In this document: positions 42,978 to 50,935 of the stretch, piece by piece
Layout of the letters: each line of letters starts with the position of its first letter
Position numbering within the stretch: position 1 is the first letter of the stretch
Assembly (NCBI RefSeq): GCF_011395035.1
Contig: NZ_CP024768.1
Coordinates: 862,854-926,853, forward strand
Direction of reading: 5' to 3'
Origin: Pantoea cypripedii
GTDB taxonomy: Bacteria > Pseudomonadota > Gammaproteobacteria > Enterobacterales > Enterobacteriaceae
Length of the DNA: 64,000 bases
Position numbers and translations under genes: made by a program
Notes under the pieces: model-generated
Told to the model about the DNA's origin: nothing
The model's database searches: none
What the model saw: only the letters and a program-made list of their open reading frames with translations

Positions 42978-44225
42978 ATGTCCAGCAAAAATCTCAGTGA
43001 AGAGCTGTTTAAGCCACGTTTCAAACATCCTGAAACGTCTTCTCTGGTGCGACGTGAGCACCATCATCCCATCCAGGTTCATACCGCGCTGGAGGGCGAT
43101 ACGCAGCATTGCTGGTATCGCATGCTGAATAAGCTTTTGTGGACGTGGCGTGGCCTGTCTCCGCAGGAAATCAGCGAAGTGCTGGCGCGTATCGCCATCT
43201 GCAATCTTGAACACACCAGCGATGCGCTGCTCGATACGGTAATTGGTTACCGTGGCGGTAACTGGAACTTCGAGTGGACGAAGCAGGCAGGGATGTGGCA
43301 GCAGGAAGCGATGCAGAGCGACAACCCTGATCAGGCTGGCCAGCACTGGCTGCATGCCGCAAACCTCTACAGCCTTGCGGGTTATCCGTATATTAAAGGC
43401 GATGAACTGGCCGATCAGGCACAGGTGCTCGCCAATCATGCCTATGAAGAAGCGACGCAGCGGCTGGCTGGTGAACTGAAAACCCTGACCTTTCCCATCA
43501 GCGGTGGCAGCCCGGTAACGGGCTTCCTGCATATGCCAGCGCAGGCGCAGGCACCCTATCCGACGGTGATGTTATGCGGTGGTCTGGATTCGTTGCAGAT
43601 TGACCATTATCGCCTGTTCCACGATTACCTCGCACCGCGCGGCATCGCGATGCTGACGCTGGATATGCCGTCAGTCGGTCTCAGCAGCAAATGGACGCTG
43701 AATCAGGATACCAGCCAGCTGCATCAGCAGGTTTTACGCGAGCTGAGTAACGTGCCGTGGGTTGATCACACCCGTGTGGGGTTGTTTGGTTATCGTTTCG
43801 GGGCCAATGTCGCGACGCGGCTCGCTTATCTGGAGGTGCCGCGTCTTCGTGCCGTGGCGACGCTGGGAGCGATGGTGCACGGCGTGTTTGTCGATGAACA
43901 GCGTCAGGACCAGCTGCCAGATATGTATATGGATATGCTGGCGAGCCGCCTGGGCATGTCATCCACTCCGGACAATAATCTGCGCACGGAACTCAATCGT
44001 TACTCCCTGAAAGTACAGGGATTGCTGGGACGTCGCACGCCGATACCCATGCTGGCGGCATACTGGAACAACGATCTGTTTAGCCCGGAGGAGGATACGC
44101 GCATGATTGTCAGCTCCTCGGCCCAGGGGAAAGCACTGCTTATTCCGGCTGCTCCGGTTTTCAGCAGTTTCGACAAAGCGCTAAATCAGATTTGCGACTG
44201 GCTGGCAAAGCAGTTAAAAGACTAA
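42978..44225 (+). CDS. frsA: Fermentation-respiration switch protein FrsA (esterase)
   Basis: A 415-residue alpha/beta-hydrolase-fold protein; E. coli FrsA (414 residues) binds unphosphorylated EIIA-Glc and favours fermentation, and esterase activity has been reported. VMLCGGLDSLQIDHYRLFHDY in two parts, LDMPSVGLSSKW and VGLFGYRFGANVATRLAYLE (where the usual nucleophile serine of GxSxG is replaced by Arg in GYRFG) are visible. Located between gpt and crl as in E. coli. Confidence 0.95.
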   Translation: MSSKNLSEELFKPRFKHPETSSLVRREHHHPIQVHTALEGDTQHCWYRMLNKLLWTWRGLSPQEISEVLARIAICNLEHTSDALLDTVIGYRGGNWNFEWTKQAGMWQQEAMQSDNPDQAGQHWLHAANLYSLAGYPYIKGDELADQAQVLANHAYEEATQRLAGELKTLTFPISGGSPVTGFLHMPAQAQAPYPTVMLCGGLDSLQIDHYRLFHDYLAPRGIAMLTLDMPSVGLSSKWTLNQDTSQLHQQVLRELSNVPWVDHTRVGLFGYRFGANVATRLAYLEVPRLRAVATLGAMVHGVFVDEQRQDQLPDMYMDMLASRLGMSSTPDNNLRTELNRYSLKVQGLLGRRTPIPMLAAYWNNDLFSPEEDTRMIVSSSAQGKALLIPAAPVFSSFDKALNQICDWLAKQLKD

Positions 44226-44271
44226 GTAGTGATCGTTACAAGGTCTGTTAACCAGTTAAGGGAGAATTAGC

Positions 44272-44673
44272 ATGTCGTTACCGAGTGGTCACCCCCGTAG
44301 TCGCCTGCTTAAGCGTTTCACTGAGCTGGGGCCGTACATCCGTGAAGGTAAATGCGAAGAAACACGCTTCTTTTTCGATTGCCTCGCGGTGTGCATTAAT
44401 GTGAAACCGTCACCGGAAAGCCGTGAGTTCTGGGGCTGGTGGATGGAACTGGAAGCACAGGAAGATCACTTTACCTACCAATACACTTTTGGTTTGTTTG
44501 ATAAAGCGGGGAACTGGAGTGCCTCAGCGATCAAAGGCAAAGACAACAACGCTAAAGTAGAAGAGACGCTGCGCAACTTCCACGAGCGTCTTAAAGCCAC
44601 ACTTCATGAACTGAAGCTGGATCTCAAACCTGCTGCCGGATTCGATGAGCAGCCGGTAAAGTTAAGCGCCTGA
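44272..44673 (+). CDS. crl: Sigma factor-binding protein Crl
   Basis: A 133-residue activator that helps sigma-S bind core RNA polymerase in stationary phase. Same length as E. coli Crl, with FTELGPYIREGKCEE and EFWGWWMELEAQEDHFTYQY conserved. The start ATG follows GGGAGAATTAGC. Confidence 0.96.
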   Translation: MSLPSGHPRSRLLKRFTELGPYIREGKCEETRFFFDCLAVCINVKPSPESREFWGWWMELEAQEDHFTYQYTFGLFDKAGNWSASAIKGKDNNAKVEETLRNFHERLKATLHELKLDLKPAAGFDEQPVKLSA

Positions 44674-44680
44674 CGGCGAC

Positions 44681-44709
44681 AAAAAAGGGCAGGTGATGAG
44701 CCTGCCCTT
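44681..44709. terminator. Terminator between crl and phoE
   Basis: AAGGGCAGG-TGATGAG-CCTGCCCTT is a 9-bp stem. On the minus strand it runs into six T residues, so it serves mainly phoE, and probably crl in the other direction. Confidence 0.85.
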
Positions 44710-44739
44710 GGTTTCAGACACATTGAGGGTAAAGCTACA

Positions 44740-45855
44740 TCAGAACTGGTAAGTCATGCCCACTGCAACCACGTCGTCGCTGTTGAGTGCCAGTTTGTTG
44801 TCGTCAGACAGCTGGTTGATTTTGTAATCCACCATCACAGACATGTTTTTGTTGAAGTAGTAAGTCGCACCCACGTCGATGTATTTCACCAGGTCGGCAT
44901 CGCCGATACCGTTTTCGATATCTTTGCCTTTGGTCTGTACGTAACCCAGTGACGGACGCAGGCCGAAATCAAACTGATACTGTGCCACCAATTCGATGTT
45001 CTGCGCTTTGTTTGCTGCACCAGAAACGGACGCACCCTGATAAGTTCCGCTGATCGGGGTCATGTTGCGGGTTTCGGTGTAGATAGCCGCCAGATATACG
45101 CTGTTGGCGTCATATTTCAGACCAGCACCCCAGGATTCAGCTTTCTGGCCTTTACCGTAGGTACGGGCTTCCTGCTGATTGGTACGGTCAGAAGAGGTGA
45201 CGGCACTGATGGCGCTGATGCCGGTATCACCAAAGGTGTAACCCAGTGATGCACCGTAACCGTCGCCGTTCTGACGAGAAGTATCGGTTGCGCTACCACG
45301 GGCGTTGGCGCTGGTGGAGTCGTTTTTGCCCTGGTATTGCAGTGCAAAGCGCAGACCATCAACCAGGCCAAAGAAGTTGTTGTTACGATAAGTGGCTACG
45401 CCAGTGGCGCGCTGGGTCATGAAGTTATCCGCACGCGCAGTACCGTCGCCGCCGAATTCCGGGAATACGTCGGTCAGGCCTTCCACGTCATACAGCACGC
45501 CGTAGTTACGACCGTAGTCAAATGAACCGTACTGGCTGAATTTCAGACCAGCAAAGCCCAGACGGGTTTTGTTGCCGGTGTTAGCGTCTGTACCTTCAGA
45601 GTTGTTGACGTTGTACTGATATTCCCACTGGCCGTAACCGGTCATCAGGTCGTTAATCTTGGTCTGACCTTTGAAGCCGATACGGACGTAAGATTTGTCA
45701 CCATTTGAGCTTGCGTTGTCGCTCATATAGTTTTCAGCTTTAACCTTGCCGTAGAAGTCCAGTTTGTTACCGTCTTTGTTATAAACTTCAGCGGCGTGCG
45801 CAGTTGATGCCAGAGCCAGCGCTGATACGACTAATGCCAGTTTGCTTTTCATCAT
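44740..45855 (-). CDS. phoE: Outer-membrane porin PhoE
   Basis: A 371-residue general porin: signal peptide to about AHA (residues 1-21), mature N-terminus AEVYNKDGNKLDFYGKVKAE, a 16-strand barrel pattern, the loop-3 PEFGGD motif, and the terminal Phe in GMTYQF. It could be any OmpC/OmpF-type porin by sequence, but the locus between crl and proB and a PhoB box upstream support PhoE, the anion-preferring porin made under phosphate starvation. Two adjacent ATG codons (45855 and 45852) are possible starts. Confidence 0.92.
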   Translation of the reverse strand: MMKSKLALVVSALALASTAHAAEVYNKDGNKLDFYGKVKAENYMSDNASSNGDKSYVRIGFKGQTKINDLMTGYGQWEYQYNVNNSEGTDANTGNKTRLGFAGLKFSQYGSFDYGRNYGVLYDVEGLTDVFPEFGGDGTARADNFMTQRATGVATYRNNNFFGLVDGLRFALQYQGKNDSTSANARGSATDTSRQNGDGYGASLGYTFGDTGISAISAVTSSDRTNQQEARTYGKGQKAESWGAGLKYDANSVYLAAIYTETRNMTPISGTYQGASVSGAANKAQNIELVAQYQFDFGLRPSLGYVQTKGKDIENGIGDADLVKYIDVGATYYFNKNMSVMVDYKINQLSDDNKLALNSDDVVAVGMTYQF

Positions 45856-45939
45856 TTTGCTATCAATCCCAATGAGTAAAATTTGTTGTGCCCCTGAAAG
45901 GGCTTGTAATAAAACACGGGGACTTTTTACCGGTTGGCG

Positions 45940-45957
45940 ATGAAAGTTTTATGACAG
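45940..45957 (-). promoter_or_regulatory. Pho box upstream of phoE
   Basis: On the minus strand CTGTCAT-AAAA-CTTTCAT is a PhoB site with two 7-base direct repeats separated by four A residues, 85 bases before the phoE start. Phosphate-starvation induction is expected. Confidence 0.75.
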
Positions 45958-46106
45958 TTTTTCTGATTTCTTGTTAATCGCGAACTTTTGGTCTAGCGCA
46001 TTGTCCGGGGATTTTTGTGCTTTTCCCCCGGTGGCTGTTGGCTTCCATGCTCACTCCTGATAAAACGTCCCTTCGCAGAACTTTTTTCTTATATGGCAGG
46101 AAAAAC

Positions 46107-47210
46107 ATGAGTGGCAGTCAGACCCTTGTGGTCAAGTTGGGTACCAGCGTTCTTACCGGCGGTTCACGTCGGTTGAATCGGGCGCATATGGTGGAGTTGG
46201 TTCGTCAGTGTGCACAGCAGCACGCGGCGGGCCATCGTATTGTTATCGTCACCTCGGGCGCAATGGCGGCCGGGCGCGAACACCTGGGTTACCCTGAACT
46301 GCCACCTACCATCGCCTCAAAGCAGCTGCTGGCTGCGGTGGGGCAGAGCCGTCTGATCCAATTGTGGGAGCAGCTGTTTTCGATTTACGGCATTCATATC
46401 GGCCAGATGCTGCTGACGCGTGCCGATATGGAAGATCGTGAACGCTTCCTGTATGCACGCGATACGCTGCGTGCGTTGCTCGACAACCATATCGTGCCGG
46501 TCATCAACGAAAACGATGCCGTTGCCACCGCCGAAATCAAAGTCGGCGATAATGACAATCTCTCGGCACTGGCTGCCATGCTGGCGGGCGCTGACAAGCT
46601 GCTGCTGCTGACCGATCAACAGGGACTGTTTACCGCCGATCCGCGCAATAATCCGGAAGCGGAGCTGATCAGCGATGTGCATCAGATTGACGATGCGCTG
46701 CGCACGCTGGCCGGTGGTAGCGTCTCGGGTCTGGGGACCGGTGGGATGGCGACCAAGCTACAGGCGGCGGATGTTGCCTGCCGCGCGGGTATTGATGTGA
46801 TCATCGCCGCTGGCAGCCGCAGCAACGTGATTGGCGAGGTGATCGACGGGAAACCGGTTGGCACCCGTTTCCATGCGCAGCAAACGCCACTGGAAAATCG
46901 TAAACGCTGGATCTTTGGTGCACCACCCGCCGGTGAAATCACCGTTGATGACGGCGCGCTGACCGCGATTCTTGAACGCGGTAGCTCGTTACTGCCAAAA
47001 GGTATCCGTGAGGTGCAGGGTAACTTCTCGCGTGGGGAAGTGATCCGGATTCGCAGCCTTGAAGGGCGCGATGTTGCCCATGGCGTGACGCGTTACAACA
47101 GCGATGCAATGCGCATGATCGCCGGACATCACAGCCAGCAAATCAGCGAGATCCTCGGTTACGAATATGGCCCGGTGGCCGTGCACCGTGACGATATGAT
47201 CGTCAGTTAA
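46107..47210 (+). CDS. proB: Glutamate 5-kinase
   Basis: A 367-residue enzyme that phosphorylates glutamate, the first and feedback-controlled step of proline synthesis. An amino-acid kinase domain (VVKLGTSVLTGG, NENDAVATAEIKVGDNDNLS, VSGLGTGGMATKLQAA) is followed by a C-terminal PUA domain. ATG at 46107 follows GCAGGAAAAAC and gives the E. coli length. It lies 10 bases upstream of proA. Confidence 0.97.
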   Translation: MSGSQTLVVKLGTSVLTGGSRRLNRAHMVELVRQCAQQHAAGHRIVIVTSGAMAAGREHLGYPELPPTIASKQLLAAVGQSRLIQLWEQLFSIYGIHIGQMLLTRADMEDRERFLYARDTLRALLDNHIVPVINENDAVATAEIKVGDNDNLSALAAMLAGADKLLLLTDQQGLFTADPRNNPEAELISDVHQIDDALRTLAGGSVSGLGTGGMATKLQAADVACRAGIDVIIAAGSRSNVIGEVIDGKPVGTRFHAQQTPLENRKRWIFGAPPAGEITVDDGALTAILERGSSLLPKGIREVQGNFSRGEVIRIRSLEGRDVAHGVTRYNSDAMRMIAGHHSQQISEILGYEYGPVAVHRDDMIVS

Positions 47211-47220
47211 GGAGCAATTG

Positions 47221-48474
47221 ATGTTAGAAGAAATGGGTAAAGCGGCGCGTGCGGCGTCGTATAAGCTGGCGGAACTCTCCACCGCTGAAAAAAACCAGGT
47301 GCTGCTAACCATCGCCGATCGGCTGGAAGCAGAAAGCGCCGACATCCTCACGGCGAATGAACAGGATCTGGCTGATGCGCGCCAGAATGGCATGAGCGCC
47401 GCATTGCTGGATCGTCTGACGCTCAACCCACAGCGTCTGAAAGGTATCGCGGATGATGTGCGCCAGGTATGCCGTCTGGCCGATCCGGTCGGCCAACTGA
47501 TTGATGGCGGACTGCTCGATAGCGGTCTGCGTATTGAGCGTCGCCGTGTGCCGCTGGGCGTGGTCGGGGTGATTTATGAAGCGCGCCCCAACGTCACGGT
47601 AGATGTCGCTTCGCTGTGCCTGAAAACCGGTAATGCGGCGATTCTGCGCGGCGGTAAAGAAACCTATCGTACTAACGCGGCGACGGTGCGGGTGATTCAG
47701 AACGCGCTGGTGCAACACGGTTTACCGGCGGGTGCGGTACAGGCAATTGAGAACCCGGATCGTGAACTGGTTAATCAGCTGCTGAAGCTGGATCGCTATG
47801 TCGATATGTTGATCCCGCGCGGTGGTGCCGGTTTGCATAAACTCTGCCGCGAAAATTCGACCATACCAGTGATCACCGGTGGGATCGGGGTGTGTCATCT
47901 GTATCTTGATGAGACGATGGACACCGAAGCGGCGCTGACGGTTATCGTCAATGCTAAAAAGCAGCGTCCGAGTGCCTGTAACTCGCTGGAAACGCTGCTG
48001 ATTCACCGCGATCAGGCCGAGCGCTTCCTGCCTGCTTTCCTGCAACGTATGGCGCAGGAAAACATTGCGTTGCATGCTGATGAGAATATTATCGCGCAGG
48101 TGCAGAACGGTCCGGCCAGTGTGGTGGCGGTTAAAGCTGCTGAGTATGACGATGAGTGGCTGTCGAATGACCTGAACATCAAGCTGGTGGCCAGCATTGA
48201 TGAGGCGATTGACCATATTCGGCTTCATGGTACTCAGCATTCTGATGGCATCCTGACGCGCAGCATCAGCAATGCCAACCGTTTCGTGAATCAGGTCGAT
48301 TCGTCGGCGGTTTATGTTAATGCCAGCACACGCTTCACCGATGGCGGCCAGTTTGGTCTGGGTGCCGAGGTGGCTGTCAGTACGCAAAAACTTCATGCGC
48401 GCGGGCCAATGGGCCTCGAAGCCTTAACCACCTACAAATGGATTGGCTGGGGCAACGATACGCCACGCGGTTGA
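47221..48474 (+). CDS. proA: Glutamate-5-semialdehyde dehydrogenase (gamma-glutamyl phosphate reductase)
   Basis: A 417-residue NADPH-dependent reductase of the aldehyde dehydrogenase fold, second step of proline synthesis. Conserved regions are VIYEARPNVTVDVASLCLKT, LRGGKETYRTN and QRPSACNSLETLL with the catalytic Cys. ATG at 47221 is the family start; the TTG immediately before it is probably not used. GGAGCAATTG lies upstream. Confidence 0.97.
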   Translation: MLEEMGKAARAASYKLAELSTAEKNQVLLTIADRLEAESADILTANEQDLADARQNGMSAALLDRLTLNPQRLKGIADDVRQVCRLADPVGQLIDGGLLDSGLRIERRRVPLGVVGVIYEARPNVTVDVASLCLKTGNAAILRGGKETYRTNAATVRVIQNALVQHGLPAGAVQAIENPDRELVNQLLKLDRYVDMLIPRGGAGLHKLCRENSTIPVITGGIGVCHLYLDETMDTEAALTVIVNAKKQRPSACNSLETLLIHRDQAERFLPAFLQRMAQENIALHADENIIAQVQNGPASVVAVKAAEYDDEWLSNDLNIKLVASIDEAIDHIRLHGTQHSDGILTRSISNANRFVNQVDSSAVYVNASTRFTDGGQFGLGAEVAVSTQKLHARGPMGLEALTTYKWIGWGNDTPRG

Positions 48475-48495
48475 TGTTTATTCCGTCTGAAAATG

Positions 48496-48521
48496 GGCAC
48501 CCTCAGGGTGCCTATTTTTTT
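48496..48521 (+). terminator. Terminator of proBA
   Basis: GGCACCC-TCA-GGGTGCC is a 7-bp stem followed by TATTTTTTT, about 20 bases after proA. Confidence 0.88.
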
Positions 48522-48618
48522 ATTACATGTTCACGTTAATTAAATAAAGAAATGGGCGCCTGAGCAAACACGCAAACAATGACGGAATAGCGGGGAAAAA
48601 TCCCCGCTTATGAAGTTT

Positions 48619-48765
48619 CTACGATCTCAACTCGCAGGCCATTACCGCAGATAATTCAGCTGTGAATATCTTTAATCGTAACTCGCATAACGAACTGCGA
48701 TTAATCAGACACAGAACTAATAAAATGAGTCCGCTGATAATCAGCTGGCTGAATGTTGACTTCAT
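48619..48765 (-). CDS. hok: Hok/Gef-family small toxic membrane protein
   Basis: A 48-residue protein that is easily missed because of its size. It has an N-terminal membrane segment (about residues 8-22, LIISGLILLVLCLI) followed by NRSSLCELRLKIFTAELSAV, which reads like the Hok signature LTRKSLCEIRYRDGHREVAAF. The conserved Cys27-Glu28 pair is present; a second Cys lies at 44 where Hok usually has Tyr-Glu. AAGGAGTAAGTGACG precedes ATG. A hairpin AGCGGGGA/TCCCCGCT (48589-48608) lies after the stop, where R1 hok also has one. Hok proteins depolarise the membrane when derepressed. Whether this copy is active is unknown. Confidence 0.8.
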   Translation of the reverse strand: MKSTFSQLIISGLILLVLCLINRSSLCELRLKIFTAELSAVMACELRS

Positions 48766-48788
48766 CGTCACTTACTCCTTGATTTAAA

Positions 48789-48845
48789 GCGAGCAAGCGA
48801 CTACCCTGACATTGTTTGGATGTGGTAGGGTAGTCGCTCGCTCGC
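48789..48845. repeat. Long inverted repeat in the hok leader
   Basis: A 19-base arm (48789-48807, ending GCGACTACCCT) pairs with 48827-48845 (starting AGGGTAGTCGC) with one mismatch around a 19-nt loop. It lies between the Sok-like region and the hok ribosome binding site, where R1 has the start of mok. No mok frame is evident: the only ATG in the loop is followed within three codons by TAG. Confidence 0.75.
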
Positions 48846-48890
48846 GGTGGTTAAGTAAAATTAATCCCGCGAGCAAACTCTCCACAACCC
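48820..48890 (+). ncRNA. sok: Sok-like antisense RNA region (limits approximate)
   Basis: GGTGGTTAAGTAAAATTAAT at 48846-48865 closely matches the R1 Sok core GGTGGTTAATGAAAATTAAC, antisense to the hok leader. Beyond it, the minus-strand GGGCGCTTGAGGC near 48926-48938 matches the start of R1 hok mRNA. Together these show the normal hok/sok leader order. RNA ends are guessed from R1. Confidence 0.5.
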
Positions 48891-48945
48891 ACCTCAATTA
48901 TCCTTTCTGATGCTTAAGGCAGATTGCCTCAAGCGCCCGCAGGCA

Positions 48946-49190
48946 GTCTACTCTGTTTTTTATTAAACATGGCGTTTATTTTTAATTATTTTTTCACTTT
49001 TCTTTTTTTTAATTAATGGATTTATTTAATGTGTCCTGTTAATTAGATGCGTTATTTTTTTGTCTGATTTTTTAATAAAAATACGGGCGCTGAAGCATCT
49101 TACCAGCCATTGCCGGAGAGTGTTTTTGTGTGCGATATGAACGTTTTTATCAGCTAATGCGGAGAACACTCACTACCGGTGCCCTGGTGC
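48946..49190. other. AT-rich intergenic region without a recognised gene
   Basis: From the hok leader to the thrW promoter the DNA is very AT-rich with long T and A runs. A TAGACT sequence on the minus strand about 10 bases before the presumed hok mRNA start could be its -10 element. I see no protein or RNA gene otherwise. Confidence 0.5.
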
Positions 49191-49219
49191 TTGACTCATG
49201 TGACGGTTTTTTCTAACGT
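49191..49219 (+). promoter_or_regulatory. Sigma-70 promoter of tRNA-Thr
   Basis: TTGACT and TAACGT are separated by 17 bases and lie about 25 bases upstream of the tRNA. Confidence 0.7.
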
Positions 49220-49243
49220 GTTGCCCCGTAGTTCCCGCCTTAT

Positions 49244-49319
49244 GCCGGTATAGCTCAGTTGGTAGAGCAGCGCACTCGTAACGCGAAGGTCGTAGGTTCG
49301 ATTCCTATTACCGGCACCA
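49244..49319 (+). tRNA. thrW: tRNA-Thr (CGT)
   Basis: This 76-nt cloverleaf has acceptor stem GCCGGTA/TACCGGC, anticodon CGT in ACTCGTAAC and an encoded CCA. It follows proBA as thrW does in E. coli, where this tRNA is a phage attachment site. No integrase, att repeat or prophage follows here; the next gene is sdaC. Confidence 0.98.
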
Positions 49320-49605
49320 GATCAAAATTAATCCACCCCGATATCAGCCCCCAATGTTCCTCCTTGCACTCTCCCTACGTCTCAGGTCAAATAGCGCCCA
49401 GGCAAACGGTTGCGTGCTTATTTTGTGCATTTTTGTCCATTAAATGGACGATGTGAGCATTAATCACGCCTTTGTGACCGATTTTCGCGTTTATGCCATC
49501 TGTGCCACTAAAAAACGGTTAGCATGAGGGTGTTGCGCCGAGCGCGTCATAATTCGCAGCCGTTACTGGCTGTGCTTTGGATCAAGAGTCATTCTGGAGA
49601 GACAG

Positions 49606-50895
49606 ATGGAAACCACGCAAACCGGCACGGCGAGTGCCGCAGAGGCACCTGCAAAGGGCTGGCGAAAAAGTGATACCGTGTGGATGCTGGGTTTGTACGG
49701 TACGGCAATTGGGGCAGGGGTATTGTTTCTGCCGATCAATGCCGGGGCAGGCGGTTTGATTCCGCTGATTATTATGACGATTCTCGCCTTCCCGATGACG
49801 TTTTATGCCCACCGTGCACTGACGCGATTTGTACTCTCCGGGAAAAATCCCGGCGAAAATATCACTGAGGTGGTGGAAGAACATTTTGGCGTGGGTGCGG
49901 GTAAGATCATCACGCTGCTCTACTTCTTTGCTATTTACCCCATCCTGTTGATGTATAGCGTGGCGATTACCAATACCGTCGACAGCTTTATCGTGCATCA
50001 GCTGGGTCTGGTATCGCCGCCGCGTGCCGTACTGGCGCTGATTTTGATTGTCGGCATGATGACGGTGGTACGTTTTGGCGAGCAGATGATCGTGAAGGCG
50101 ATGAGCGTGCTGGTGTTCCCGTTTGTGGCGGTGCTGATGCTGCTGGCGTGCTATCTGGTGCCCCACTGGCATGGCGCGGCGCTGGAAAGTCTGTCAATTA
50201 GCCAGGGTAGTGGCGACAGCAATATCTGGATGACGTTGTGGCTGGCCATTCCGGTGATGGTGTTTTCTTTCAATCACTCACCGATCATCTCCTCTTTTGC
50301 GGTGGCAAAGCGCGAAGAATATGGTGCTGGAGCAGAGCAGAAGTGTTCCCGTATTCTGGCCTGTGCGCATCTGATGATGGTGCTGACAGTGATGTTCTTT
50401 GTGTTTAGCTGCGTGCTCAGTCTGTCACTGGCGGATCTTGATGCGGCCAAAGCGCAGAACATTACCATTCTGTCTTACCTGGCGAATCACTTTAATGTGC
50501 CAGTGATCGCCTGGCTGGGGCCAATTGTGGCGATGGTGGCGATCACTAAATCGTTCCTCGGTCATTACCTTGGTGCGCGTGAAGGTTTTAATGGGCTGGT
50601 GATTAAATCGCTGCGTAGTCGCGGTAAGAGCGTTACGCCACAGCGTCTGAACCGTCTGACATCGCTGTTTATGCTGCTGACCACCTGGCTGGTGGCGACG
50701 CTCAATCCAAGCATTCTGGGGATGATTGAAACCCTGGGTGGGCCGATTATTGCCATGCTGCTGTTCCTGATGCCGATGTATGCCATCCAGAAAGTGCCGG
50801 CGATGCGTCAGTACAGTGGGAAGCTCAGCAATGGATTTGTGGTGATTGTCGGTGTGCTGGCTATTTCATCCATTTTTTATTCGCTGGTGAATTGA
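49606..50895 (+). CDS. sdaC: Serine:H+ symporter SdaC
   Basis: A 429-residue HAAAP-family permease with 11 predicted helices, equal in length to E. coli SdaC and very close to it throughout (METTQT start, DTVWMLGLYGTAIGAGVLFL, FNHSPIISSFAVAKREEYG, SILGMIETLGGPIIAMLLFL). It imports L-serine with protons. GGAGAGACAG precedes ATG. No serine deaminase gene (sdaB) is adjacent, unlike E. coli sdaCB. Confidence 0.95.
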   Translation: METTQTGTASAAEAPAKGWRKSDTVWMLGLYGTAIGAGVLFLPINAGAGGLIPLIIMTILAFPMTFYAHRALTRFVLSGKNPGENITEVVEEHFGVGAGKIITLLYFFAIYPILLMYSVAITNTVDSFIVHQLGLVSPPRAVLALILIVGMMTVVRFGEQMIVKAMSVLVFPFVAVLMLLACYLVPHWHGAALESLSISQGSGDSNIWMTLWLAIPVMVFSFNHSPIISSFAVAKREEYGAGAEQKCSRILACAHLMMVLTVMFFVFSCVLSLSLADLDAAKAQNITILSYLANHFNVPVIAWLGPIVAMVAITKSFLGHYLGAREGFNGLVIKSLRSRGKSVTPQRLNRLTSLFMLLTTWLVATLNPSILGMIETLGGPIIAMLLFLMPMYAIQKVPAMRQYSGKLSNGFVVIVGVLAISSIFYSLVN

Positions 50896-50902
50896 TGTAA
50901 TG

Positions 50903-50926
50903 ACGGTGGCGAATCCTCGCCACCGT
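50903..50926. terminator. Hairpin between sdaC and the chemoreceptor gene
   Basis: ACGGTGGCGA-ATCC-TCGCCACCGT is a perfect 10-bp stem between two convergent genes. It lacks a long T-run on either side but is well placed to end both transcripts. Confidence 0.65.
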
Positions 50927-50935
50927 TAAATCGCC

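Noticed and set aside
44740..45855. Calling the porin OmpC or OmpF
   Set aside because: The barrel sequence alone is ambiguous, but position between crl and proB and the Pho box support PhoE.
49320..49605. Possible phage attachment or integrase remnant downstream of thrW
   Set aside because: No integrase, tRNA 3'-end repeat or phage-like gene is visible; the region leads directly into sdaC.
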